Notes under the pieces: model-generated | The model's input: only the letters and a program-made list of their open reading frames with translations | The model's database searches: none | Told to the model about the DNA's origin: nothing | Shown: piece after piece, positions 52,824-63,051 of the stretch | How positions within the stretch are numbered: position 1 is the stretch's first letter | Layout: every line of letters starts with the position of its first letter | Position numbers and translations under genes: made by a program | Source of the DNA: Flavobacteriaceae bacterium | GTDB lineage: Bacteria; Bacteroidota; Bacteroidia; Flavobacteriales; Flavobacteriaceae | Direction of reading: 5' to 3' | Assembly: GCA_947451525.1 (NCBI GenBank) | Contig: CANFZM010000002.1 | Span: 62,001-126,000, forward strand | DNA length: 64,000 bases

Positions 52824-53675
52824 TTATTTATTCATTACATGGTAAGCAATTAAACCGTCTATAGGTCTACGAAGTACATTGCCTACTTTAATATTATGTT
52901 TAGATAAAACTTCTATTAGTTCCTCTTTTAAATAAAAAGCAATAGAACCAACAAAATGGACTGGAATTTCAGTACAATTATCAAATTGCTTTATGTAATT
53001 ATCTACAAATTCCTCTAATTCTAGAGCAATATATTTTTTACAAAATTCGGAATCTTTATGTTTAATTAAAAATTTCGCAAATGTTGCTAAATAAGCATTA
53101 GGATTAGGTTCTTTGTAAAGATTATTTTTAATATAATCTGCATCCAAATTATATTCTTCTTCAAATTCGGAAGCTAAATCTTTAGGCATTTTGTTAAAAT
53201 AATACCCACGCAATAAATGACGACCAAAACGGTTTCCGGAACAATCGTCCATTGCAATATAACCTAGCGATTGCACTTTTTGATGTAAAATTTTTCCGTC
53301 AAAATAACTACAGTTAGAACCAGTTCCAAGAATACAAACAATTGCTTCTTCGTCTTTTGGTGTGGTAGCATATACAGCAGCAAAGGTATCTTCATGAACC
53401 GAAATTGCAGCATTAGAAAAATATTCTTGAAATACTAGTGTAAGAAAATCTTTCATTCTATCAGTTCCACAGCCTGCGCCATAAAAGAATAGATGTGTAG
53501 CTTTTTCTTTATTATGTGAAATATCAAATTTATCTTCCAATCGGGAGATAATTTCTTCTTTATCTAAAACTTCTGGATTTAATCCAAGTGTTTGGGTAGT
53601 AAAAAGGACTTTGCCATTCTCATCTATTGCAATCCAATCGGCCTTGGTAGAGCCGCTATCAACTAATAATTTCAT
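52824..53675 (-). CDS. BadF/BadG-type N-acetylglucosamine kinase-like protein
   Basis: This 283-residue ASKHA-fold kinase has a phosphate-1 motif LLVDSGSTKADWIA at residues 3-16, a phosphate-2 region CILGTGSNCSYFDG, and an adenosine-side segment VHFVGSIAFYL. Relatives phosphorylate N-acetylglucosamine or related amino sugars. It lies between mgsA and gap and would feed amino sugars into glycolysis. The exact sugar is not shown by sequence. Confidence 0.85.
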   Translation of the reverse strand: MKLLVDSGSTKADWIAIDENGKVLFTTQTLGLNPEVLDKEEIISRLEDKFDISHNKEKATHLFFYGAGCGTDRMKDFLTLVFQEYFSNAAISVHEDTFAAVYATTPKDEEAIVCILGTGSNCSYFDGKILHQKVQSLGYIAMDDCSGNRFGRHLLRGYYFNKMPKDLASEFEEEYNLDADYIKNNLYKEPNPNAYLATFAKFLIKHKDSEFCKKYIALELEEFVDNYIKQFDNCTEIPVHFVGSIAFYLKEELIEVLSKHNIKVGNVLRRPIDGLIAYHVMNK

Positions 53676-53710
53676 TGGTTTGGTTTTTTTTTTGTAATTT
53701 GGGATAATAA

Positions 53711-53743
53711 AAATCCCGCTACAAAAAAATGTAACGGGAATTT
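53711..53743 (-). terminator. Rho-independent terminator after gap
   Basis: AATCCCGCTACA pairs with TGTAACGGGAATT with two mismatches around a 6-nt A-rich loop. A T-rich run follows on the minus strand. It lies just beyond the gap stop codon. Confidence 0.8.
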
Positions 53744-53751
53744 ATTTACAA

Positions 53752-54813
<1,062 letters not shown>

Positions 54814-54831
54814 TTAAATAAAAAACTTTTT

Positions 54832-55818
54832 TTAAGTAGTCATAATATCCGATACACGAAGCAAATCTCTATCTATTTCAGAATGTCCTTTAATGGCTTG
54901 TTCTAAAGGTGTTAAGGCTACTTTATCGTTAAGTATTCCAACCATAAAATTAGATTTTCCATCCAATATAGACTCTACTGCTTTCACACCAAGTCTACTT
55001 GCAAGAACTCTATCAAAACAAGATGGAGAACCTCCTCGTTGCATGTGTCCTAAAACTGAAACTCTAATGTCATATTCTGGAAAATTTTCTTCTATATAAT
55101 CTTTTAATTCGAATACATTTTTCCCAATTTTATCCCCTTCGGCAATTACCACAATACTGGATGATTTACCGGATGCTTTACTTTTACGTAAGGAATCTAA
55201 AAGTCTTTCTAATCCTAAATTTTCTTCTGGAATAAGAATTTCTTCTGCACCAGCACCAATTCCTGCATTAAGAGCGATATGACCTGCATCTCTCCCCATA
55301 ACCTCTACTAGAAACAGTCTGTTATGTGAACTTGCAGTATCTCGTATTTTATCAATACAATCTACAACAGTATTTAATGCCGTATCAAACCCTAAAGTAT
55401 GGCTTGTACCAAAAATGTCATTATCAATAGTACCTGGGATTCCCATTACTGGAAAACCAAATTCACTATTGAATATTTCAGCACCTGTAAAACTTCCATC
55501 ACCGCCTATAACTACAAGAGCCTCAACTCCTGCGGAAGTTAAATTGTCGTAGGCTTTTTTACGCCCTTCAACGGTCATGAATTCTTTAGAACGAGCCGAT
55601 TTTAAGATAGTCCCTCCTTTATTAATAATATTATTTACAGAACGAGGTCCCATTTCTTTAAAATCGCCCTCAATCATTCCTTGATAACCTCTATAAATCC
55701 CTACGCATTCAATGTTATGATAAGCACAAGTACGAACTACAGATCTAATAGCAGCATTCATTCCGGGAGAATCTCCTCCTGAAGTTAGCACCCCTATTTT
55801 TTTTATCGTTTTTGACAT
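54832..55818 (-). CDS. pfkA: ATP-dependent 6-phosphofructokinase
   Basis: This 328-residue protein has the PfkA motifs GVLTSGGDSPGMNAAIR (ATP site), VIGGDGSFTGA, PGTIDNDIFGT with the catalytic Asp, and EVMGRDAGHIALNAGI. It commits fructose 6-phosphate to glycolysis. Upstream, at 55906-55917, is a 12-bp element identical to the core of the prpE palindrome. Gap follows on the same strand. Confidence 0.97.
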   Translation of the reverse strand: MSKTIKKIGVLTSGGDSPGMNAAIRSVVRTCAYHNIECVGIYRGYQGMIEGDFKEMGPRSVNNIINKGGTILKSARSKEFMTVEGRKKAYDNLTSAGVEALVVIGGDGSFTGAEIFNSEFGFPVMGIPGTIDNDIFGTSHTLGFDTALNTVVDCIDKIRDTASSHNRLFLVEVMGRDAGHIALNAGIGAGAEEILIPEENLGLERLLDSLRKSKASGKSSSIVVIAEGDKIGKNVFELKDYIEENFPEYDIRVSVLGHMQRGGSPSCFDRVLASRLGVKAVESILDGKSNFMVGILNDKVALTPLEQAIKGHSEIDRDLLRVSDIMTT

Positions 55819-55905
55819 ATTTTTATGTTTTAAAATGTAAATTTAGCAAAGAATAAGTATATAAAATGCGATATTAATACGCACTTAATTAAAAGCCTTA
55901 AATTC

Positions 55906-55917
55906 AAACGTTTTCGT
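55906..55917 (-). promoter_or_regulatory. Candidate operator upstream of pfkA (shared with prpE)
   Basis: AAACGTTTTCGT is identical to the core of the palindrome at 13373-13390. It lies 88 bp upstream of the pfkA start; the prpE copy lies 98 bp upstream of its gene, in the same orientation. Here the outer arms are less symmetrical (TCAAACG / CGTTGA). Confidence 0.45.
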
Positions 55918-55996
55918 TGATAAGTTTTAAGTTATTAAGAATAATTTTTAGGAAATTATCAATAAAATGAAGTGGAATTTGTCATAAAATAGAAAC

Positions 55997-56557
55997 TTAT
56001 TTATACTTTTCTATTATTTTTATGATTTCAATATAATCTTCTTTGAATGTTTTTTTAGATAAATCTTCTTGTTTAATATAAAGAGTATCAAGTTTTCCAA
56101 CACTTAAACGTGTTGCATGCAAAGAATCAATTTTAATTTGCTTAATTATAGATTCAAATGGAACAAATTGTTTATTGTCTTTATTTACAAATGGATATTT
56201 AAATTTTATCTTTTCTCCATTTTCATAAGTAATTTGAACAATATGCCAATAGCCACAATACCACATCTTCTCTGGTACTTTAAATTTAAAACTACCTGAA
56301 TTAGCATTTTTAGAAATGCTAATTAATGAATCTAATAGACCCTTATTGATTTTGAATTGGTAATTAGCACTGTATTCTTTTGAATTTTCTGATTTAAATA
56401 TAACTTGAGTGACTCCATTTTTATTGGTAGTTGAATATATTTGGAAGTCTTTTGCATTTGTAAAATACGTGAGTGTTTCTATTTCTTTTATTGGATTTGA
56501 ATTTTTACAACTAATCAATATAAGGATTAATAAAAAGATACAAAATAGTTTTTTCAT
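55997..56557 (-). CDS. Putative lipoprotein
   Basis: This 186-residue protein has a lipoprotein signal (FLLILILISCKNS, Cys17 lipidated). The remainder is strand-rich, with EKMWYCGYWHIVQITYENGE in the middle and a helical C-terminus. No family is recognised. It lies 39 bp after tamB on the same strand and is richer in A+T than its neighbours. Confidence 0.75.
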   Translation of the reverse strand: MKKLFCIFLLILILISCKNSNPIKEIETLTYFTNAKDFQIYSTTNKNGVTQVIFKSENSKEYSANYQFKINKGLLDSLISISKNANSGSFKFKVPEKMWYCGYWHIVQITYENGEKIKFKYPFVNKDNKQFVPFESIIKQIKIDSLHATRLSVGKLDTLYIKQEDLSKKTFKEDYIEIIKIIEKYK

Positions 56558-56596
56558 AGTTGTATTCTGATATCATTGCTATTAACTACAAATGCT

Positions 56597-59500
56597 TTAA
56601 TTATTTTCAAGTTTCCCTTCTTTATTATTTGTACCTTTTTCTGTAGATTTTTTAGGGGAAGAATTATCTTTTTCCATATTAATATAACTAGGAAGCATTT
56701 TAGGAGTTTCGGGAGTGTTTTCAAGTTTAACTTTTTTCTCTCTATCGATTTTAGTTTTGTTGAAAATTTTGTTAACCAATTCTTTAAACGTATCAAAATC
56801 TACTTCATACGAAATTCCTGCTCCTTGTGTGTAGCCAATTCCTTGACCTACCATGTAATTAATATCGTTTTCTTTATTAAAAACTCTTAAGTTCAAGGTT
56901 CCATCTTCATTTACACGGTATTGCATTTCGAAATTTCCTACAATAGCAGTTTCTGAAACGCCACCTGTAGGTACACCTACCTTACCATTAATAGTGATTC
57001 GTTCGTTTATTTGAGTAGATATAGAAGCAACTACTCTACCATCTGTAGGTTTTAAAGCAGTTTTATCGGCAGCGGTATAACTTACTTCCACATTCATTTT
57101 ACTGTCTTTATCGTTAAAAATATCACCAAACAATGCCGACGCTTTTTCATAAAAACTATTGGTAACTTGCGATTGGCTTAGACCTTCTTGACTTAAGAAT
57201 CCACCGGTAGATAGTAAATACAAAGCCTGCGTTTGTCTTATATCTTTATCACCAAGTTTGGTTTCTATTTCCGATTTTATAACCGAACTCACATTAGGGA
57301 AATTAATATTAAAATCAGGTTCTGGATTGGTAATGGTTCCTTTTAAACCTATTATTACTTCTACCGGAATTTTTTTATTAAAGGAGGCGTTATCTATTAA
57401 CACTGCTGGATTTGCTGTGATATTTTTAGAAACGGCTTCTAGATTTAAAATCGCTTTATACGGATTACCATCCCAAACAATATAACTGTTTTTCTTTACT
57501 GTAAATTGTTTGTCAATGATTCCGCCATATTTAAAATTATAAGAACCCTCCCAAACGGTAAAGTCACCATACATTTCAAATTTGCCCAAAGTGTTAATAT
57601 TCATATTCAGGGTTCCAACCCCTTTTCCTTTCATACCATGTCCTGAATCTCTATCCAAAATCACCTCAATACTAGCAACTGGAGTAATGTTAAATTCAAA
57701 ATTCATTTGAAGTCCGTTGTAATTTCTAATAAACTCGGCATCTTTAGTTCCGGTTCCGTATTTTTCTACTTTAGTTAAAAAATGAATAAAATTATTATCA
57801 CTTATGGAACTAGCATCGTTAATTGGAATTTTAATATCGGTTCCTTTTCCAGATTCGGCATTTACATTAATTGACAATCCGCTAGTTGGCCCTTTAATTG
57901 TAGCACTTCCGTTTATAAAAGCAGTTCCAAAATATGCTACATCTTCATGGTCTTTGGTATTTAAAGCCAAAATTCTATCGGAATCTATAGCCAAATCTAG
58001 TTCCCAATCTCCAAATTGTTTATGTTTGATAAAACCTTCAATGTTTCCAGATGTATTGAATTTAGTATCGAATAATTGGGTTTTTTCTACTATGAATTTA
58101 TTTTGGGTAATCTCTACAGCAGAATGATTTTTAATTTTATAATCCACATTTAAATACGGGATAGATAACCCTGCATCGTCTACAAATAATTTGCCAGAAT
58201 AATTTACATCGTTAACATTGCCATTAATTCTCGCATTTCCAGAGGCAAAACCTCTAATATTTGAAAGTACATCTCCTCCTAAATTACTCAATATTCCTAA
58301 ATTAAATCTTTGGAAATTCAAATTCAAATCTAACAACGTTTCATTATTCACAATTTCTAAATCCCCATCGGCACTAAACGACTTTACGTTTTCATTTTCA
58401 ATTTTAGAAGCGATTTCAAATCTAGAAAATTCATTATTTCCGGTAATATCAAGATTTAAATTACCTAAAAGATTGTCGTTTATTTGCAAATCTTTAATTT
58501 CTAAAGTTGCTGTTGGTTGGTAAATTGCTTCATTTTGTTTTAAAAATACTTCCCCATTTAAATTTCCATCAAACTTAAATTTATCAACTGTGGGAGTAAC
58601 TTTACTTAAATTGACATTTTGAAACGTTAACTGCAAATCTTTAGTTTTAGTTCCACTTAACAGTCCTTTTAATTGCATGGATTGATTTTCATGCGAAACG
58701 ATAATATCTTCAAACGTAAAATTCTTGAAATCTTTATCAAATACTATTTTGTTTTTATCGTTTTCTTTCTCATTTATATACCAAAGAAAATCCTTAAACA
58801 TCATTTCCGATTTACTGAAACCAATAATGTTTTGGTTGTTTTTATCAATGGTATGGTATAAATTCAAATTGTAAAAATCATTCCCTTTTTCGGCTCCTTT
58901 AAATTCGGTTCTAAACGATAAGGTATCTTTGGAAGTGGCATTAATTAATGAAAAATCTCTAACTTTATACTGCTTAGTTTTAATGCTATCCATTTGTACA
59001 TAAGTATTGTACAATGGATTTTTATTATCAATCTCTAGTTGAACATTATCCAAATGAACCTCAAAAGCATCTATAGTTTTTGTTGAAAATTTTAATTTAA
59101 AATCATTATCGTCCCCTTTAATTTGGCCATTTAGAATTGCAGTAGCATCTAAAGATATCTTAGGATTTAAAATTTCAATTAGTTTATTAAACTGCGAAAA
59201 ATCAAATTTTAAATATTGCCCTTTTTTCAAAACATCGGGTTTGTAATTGGTGTAAAGACTTCCTAAGGAATTTTGCACCATTTTTTGAATTTGAGAAAAC
59301 TCAAACTTCCCTTGAATTTTTCCGTTAATTTCATTAGGAGAATACAAGGAAATAGTATGTTCTTTATTGGCATCAAAACTAGAATTAATGGAAATATTAT
59401 CAAAGAAATAAACATCTTTAGAATTTTGATAAGACGCATTACTAACAACAACATCTCCTTTCATGGTATCCAATGAATTACCAGATACTTTCATGACTAC

Positions 59501-61123
59501 ATCTCCTTTAAAAACAGCAATTGAGTCTTTAAGGAAATTCAATCTTTTTAGATTTGCATAATCCACTTTGGCATGAAAATCATAAATTTTTTCTTTTTTA
59601 CTCAAATCTACAATTCCATCAAAATCCAGAAATAAATTAGGATCATTTATGTTAACTTTCCCTTTAAAAATAGGCTTTTTAAAGGCTCCATCTGCCAAAA
59701 TGTTTTTATAATTGTAACCATTGTAATCTATATTTTTTACTTCTCCAGAAAACTTAGTATCTAAATATTTTTCGGTAAACCCTTTTCCGTCTACATCAAT
59801 ATTAAGACTAGCAATACCTAAATCTTTTCGACCTAAAAAACTTCCTAAATTAAATTGGTCTAATATTACATTACCCGAGTACGATGCTTTGTCAATAGTA
59901 TTCAAATTGGTCATTACTAACTTTGAAGCGATAGTACCTAAAATAGTTTGCAATGTAAAATCGGCATCAATACTACTTGTGGTAACTTCGGCTTTACCCT
60001 TTAAATTAAATTGCCCAAGTTTCTTTAAAGAAGATGGAAGGCTTTTACCTAAAACATTAGGCAACAAGGTGATTAAATTATCATAACTAGAACTCACTTT
60101 GGCAAAGGAACCTTTCATGTAGAAATCGCCTTTACCTTTTTTAGCAAAAAGATTTTTAAAGTTTACCGTTCCCGAAATTACAGAGTTTTTAGTATCTTTT
60201 AAATATAAATGTTTGGCAGTCAAATTATTTAAAGTACCATCAATTTTTCCGCTTAAAGCAAATTGTTGGTTTTTGCCTAATTCATTATAAAAATAACGAA
60301 TATCATTGCTAGACAAAGAAGCCTCTTTGGTAGTGATATCAAAAATCACTTTGTTATTAAAATCTTTTCTTTCGTATTTTAGAATAACGGTTCCTTTTAA
60401 AGAAGATTCAGCCGTTTTTAAATCGAGATTTTCTAAACGGATATTCTTTTTGGTATAGGTGAATTTTGTCTTAATGTTTTCTATAAATAAACCTCTATGG
60501 TCCATAAAAGACATTTCATCTACATTAGTATAAACATTAGGTCCTATAATTTTAAAATTGGAAACTACAGCATTTATCTTGGTAAAATCAACATCCAGAG
60601 GTACTTCTCTGTTGTAATCTATCTCTCGAAATCTACAATTTTTAAGAGTCATCTTATCGGAGGTCATTAAAAATTTACCCGATGCAGGTTTCCCATCATC
60701 AAAAGCAGCAATAAATTTATCCAAATTGGTATCTGTATCTCCTTTGTAGGTCTTTACATTTACAGTCAAGGCATCTGCAGTAAGATTTCCGAAAATTAAA
60801 TTTCCATCTAACAACTTTTTAGTATCTAAAATACTTGTAATTAATCTTTTAGAATAAATTAAGGTATCTTTTTTCTCGTCTTTAATTAATACTTTTTTTA
60901 GTTGAACACCTCCAAATATTGTGACTTCTACTTGATCTACATAAATATTGGTGCCAAATTTTTTATTGAGATTTTCAGTAACGTAGTGGGCGATTTTAGT
61001 TTGCACAACCGGTAATGATAGAGCAATACCAAGCGATAATAAAAGTAGTAAAAGCACAATAATGGTGCGCAGTACTATTTTTTTAAAGGTTTTAAATCGG
61101 GTATTGGTTATTTTCTCTTTCAA
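56597..61123 (-). CDS. tamB: Translocation and assembly module protein TamB-like
   Basis: This is a 1508-residue protein with one N-terminal membrane helix (about 15-37, LRTIIVLLLLLLSLGIALSL). A very long repetitive beta-strand body typical of AsmA/TamB groove proteins follows, with a C-terminal DUF490/TamB domain (about 1130-1440) that includes GTLNMNINTLGKFEMYGDF and QALYLLSTGGFLSQEGLS. It spans the periplasm and moves phospholipid or helps outer-membrane protein assembly. It is divergent from tsaD. TamA is not in the window. Confidence 0.92.
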   Translation of the reverse strand: MKEKITNTRFKTFKKIVLRTIIVLLLLLLSLGIALSLPVVQTKIAHYVTENLNKKFGTNIYVDQVEVTIFGGVQLKKVLIKDEKKDTLIYSKRLITSILDTKKLLDGNLIFGNLTADALTVNVKTYKGDTDTNLDKFIAAFDDGKPASGKFLMTSDKMTLKNCRFREIDYNREVPLDVDFTKINAVVSNFKIIGPNVYTNVDEMSFMDHRGLFIENIKTKFTYTKKNIRLENLDLKTAESSLKGTVILKYERKDFNNKVIFDITTKEASLSSNDIRYFYNELGKNQQFALSGKIDGTLNNLTAKHLYLKDTKNSVISGTVNFKNLFAKKGKGDFYMKGSFAKVSSSYDNLITLLPNVLGKSLPSSLKKLGQFNLKGKAEVTTSSIDADFTLQTILGTIASKLVMTNLNTIDKASYSGNVILDQFNLGSFLGRKDLGIASLNIDVDGKGFTEKYLDTKFSGEVKNIDYNGYNYKNILADGAFKKPIFKGKVNINDPNLFLDFDGIVDLSKKEKIYDFHAKVDYANLKRLNFLKDSIAVFKGDVVMKVSGNSLDTMKGDVVVSNASYQNSKDVYFFDNISINSSFDANKEHTISLYSPNEINGKIQGKFEFSQIQKMVQNSLGSLYTNYKPDVLKKGQYLKFDFSQFNKLIEILNPKISLDATAILNGQIKGDDNDFKLKFSTKTIDAFEVHLDNVQLEIDNKNPLYNTYVQMDSIKTKQYKVRDFSLINATSKDTLSFRTEFKGAEKGNDFYNLNLYHTIDKNNQNIIGFSKSEMMFKDFLWYINEKENDKNKIVFDKDFKNFTFEDIIVSHENQSMQLKGLLSGTKTKDLQLTFQNVNLSKVTPTVDKFKFDGNLNGEVFLKQNEAIYQPTATLEIKDLQINDNLLGNLNLDITGNNEFSRFEIASKIENENVKSFSADGDLEIVNNETLLDLNLNFQRFNLGILSNLGGDVLSNIRGFASGNARINGNVNDVNYSGKLFVDDAGLSIPYLNVDYKIKNHSAVEITQNKFIVEKTQLFDTKFNTSGNIEGFIKHKQFGDWELDLAIDSDRILALNTKDHEDVAYFGTAFINGSATIKGPTSGLSINVNAESGKGTDIKIPINDASSISDNNFIHFLTKVEKYGTGTKDAEFIRNYNGLQMNFEFNITPVASIEVILDRDSGHGMKGKGVGTLNMNINTLGKFEMYGDFTVWEGSYNFKYGGIIDKQFTVKKNSYIVWDGNPYKAILNLEAVSKNITANPAVLIDNASFNKKIPVEVIIGLKGTITNPEPDFNINFPNVSSVIKSEIETKLGDKDIRQTQALYLLSTGGFLSQEGLSQSQVTNSFYEKASALFGDIFNDKDSKMNVEVSYTAADKTALKPTDGRVVASISTQINERITINGKVGVPTGGVSETAIVGNFEMQYRVNEDGTLNLRVFNKENDINYMVGQGIGYTQGAGISYEVDFDTFKELVNKIFNKTKIDREKKVKLENTPETPKMLPSYINMEKDNSSPKKSTEKGTNNKEGKLENN

Positions 61124-61320
61124 AATTTATTTCGCTTTGAAACATCCATTAGTAACAAACATAATCAAAATATCTTACTTTCACTAGATATTCCTATTCT
61201 TTTCAAAACAAAAAAAATCTAGTTATTGGTGCGATACCTTTAAAATAGTTACTTTTGTAGTCGATGTAAAATTAATGGTTTTATACCGTTTATTAAAATA
61301 TTATTCAAAAATTGTGCCTA

Positions 61321-62343
61321 ATGCTCAACAAAGACGTTTTTATTCTTGCTATAGAAAGTTCCTGCGATGATACTGCTGCTGCAGTTTTAAAAAATAATAT
61401 CGTTTTATCTAATGTTGTAGCAGGTCAAAAAATACATGAAGAATATGGTGGTGTGGTGCCTGAACTAGCGTCAAGAGCCCACCAGCAAAATATCGTTCCT
61501 GTTATTGATATGGCATTAAAAAAAGCGGGAATTCCAATGGAAGATCTTACAGCAATTGCTTTTACACAAGGTCCTGGATTGATGGGGTCTTTGTTGGTTG
61601 GAACTTCTTTTGCAAAATCATTGGCTTTAGCCTTAAATATCCCTTTAATCGCTGTAAACCACATGCACGCGCACATCTTGGCACATTTTATTGATGAGGA
61701 AGGATTTGAAAAACCGGAATTTCCTTTTTTGGCCTTAACCATTTCGGGCGGACATACCCAAATAGTAAAAGTTTCTAGTTTTTTTGATATGGAAATCATT
61801 GGTGAAACTACCGATGATGCTGTTGGTGAAGCCTTTGATAAATCGGCTAAAATAATGGGACTTCCATACCCCGGCGGACCTTTAATAGATAAGTTTGCTA
61901 AAGAAGGAGACCCTAAAAAGTTTGCCTTTACCAAACCAAAAGTTCCAGGATTGAATTTTAGTTTCTCGGGATTAAAGACTCAAATTTTATATTTTATTCA
62001 AAAGAATGTGGTGCTAAATGCAAATTTTATTGAAGAGAATAAAGCCGATATTTGTGCTTCCATTCAACATACTATCATTGAAATTTTAATGGATAAATTA
62101 AAATTGGCTGTTGCCGAAACAGGAATAAAACAAATTGCTATTGGCGGAGGAGTTTCTGCCAATTCCGGAATTAGAGCAACCCTAAAAGCAGCAGAACCAA
62201 AATATGGATGGAAAACATTCGTGCCAAAATTCGAATATACCACCGATAATGCTGCTATGATAGGAATTGTTGGCTATCAAAAATATTTAGAAAATAAGTT
62301 TAACGATGCTGGAGTTGTTTCGAAAGCACGAATTGAGTTTTAA
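61321..62343 (+). CDS. tsaD: tRNA N6-adenosine threonylcarbamoyltransferase
   Basis: This 340-residue protein has TsaD motifs ILAIESSCDDTAAAV, NHMHAHILAH (iron-binding histidines), ISGGHTQIV and GGGVSANSGIR. It transfers threonylcarbamoyl to A37 of ANN-decoding tRNAs with TsaB and TsaE. I chose ATG 61321; an in-frame TTG at 61312 adds three residues only. RsmE follows 1 bp after the stop, so they are coupled. Confidence 0.97.
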   Translation: MLNKDVFILAIESSCDDTAAAVLKNNIVLSNVVAGQKIHEEYGGVVPELASRAHQQNIVPVIDMALKKAGIPMEDLTAIAFTQGPGLMGSLLVGTSFAKSLALALNIPLIAVNHMHAHILAHFIDEEGFEKPEFPFLALTISGGHTQIVKVSSFFDMEIIGETTDDAVGEAFDKSAKIMGLPYPGGPLIDKFAKEGDPKKFAFTKPKVPGLNFSFSGLKTQILYFIQKNVVLNANFIEENKADICASIQHTIIEILMDKLKLAVAETGIKQIAIGGGVSANSGIRATLKAAEPKYGWKTFVPKFEYTTDNAAMIGIVGYQKYLENKFNDAGVVSKARIEF

Positions 62344-62344
62344 T

Positions 62345-63049
62345 ATGCAATTATTCTATAGTCCTACCATTAACGAATCGCTAACTTCTTTTATTTTTGA
62401 CAAAGAAGAAAGCAAACATATAATTAAAGTATTACGTAAAGAAGAAAGAGATATTCTATACGTTACTAATGGTTTAGGTTTTTTATTTAAAACTGAAATT
62501 GCATTAGCATCCGATTCGAAATGCACGGTAAATGTTCTTTCCTTTACAAAACAAGAAGCGCCAAAATATCATTTGCATCTAGCGGTTGCTCCTACCAAAA
62601 TGAACGAACGTTACGAGTGGTTTTTAGAAAAAGCAACCGAAATTGGCATTCAAGAAATCACACCAATTATTTGCGATCATTCGGAAAGAAAAGTAATAAA
62701 AATAGATCGCTATCAAAAGATAATTGAATCAGCAATGAAGCAATCGTTGCATTGTTATATGCCAAAATTAAACGAACCAATTTTATTGAAAGACTTTTTG
62801 AAAAAAGAATTTAAAGGGCAAAAATTTGTGGCACATTGCGAAGAAACGGATAAAAAATCTTTAAAATCACAATTGCTTCCAAATGAAGATGTAACCTTAT
62901 TAATAGGTCCGGAAGGGGATTTTTCTGTTAAAGAAATTGAAATGGCTTTGACCAATAAATATATTCCAATATCTTTGGGTGAAACTAGATTGCGAACCGA
63001 AACAGCCGCAATGGTAGCCTGCCATAGTGTTGTTTTTACAAATAACTGA
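62345..63049 (+). CDS. rsmE: 16S rRNA (uracil(1498)-N3)-methyltransferase
   Basis: This 234-residue SPOUT-class enzyme starts MQLFYSPTI. RsmE motifs include HIIKVLRKEERD at the PUA-like N-domain, KMNERYEWFLEKATEIGI, LIGPEGDFSVKEIEMA (SAM-binding knot) and LGETRLRTETAA at the C-terminus. It methylates U1498 of 16S rRNA. The start at 62345 is one base after the tsaD stop. Confidence 0.96.
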   Translation: MQLFYSPTINESLTSFIFDKEESKHIIKVLRKEERDILYVTNGLGFLFKTEIALASDSKCTVNVLSFTKQEAPKYHLHLAVAPTKMNERYEWFLEKATEIGIQEITPIICDHSERKVIKIDRYQKIIESAMKQSLHCYMPKLNEPILLKDFLKKEFKGQKFVAHCEETDKKSLKSQLLPNEDVTLLIGPEGDFSVKEIEMALTNKYIPISLGETRLRTETAAMVACHSVVFTNN

Positions 63050-63051
63050 TT

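Noticed and set aside
56576..56890. 104-codon plus-strand frame at the tamB end
   Set aside because: It is antisense to the conserved tamB C-terminus and has the low-complexity Phe/Ile composition of an A+T-rich shadow.
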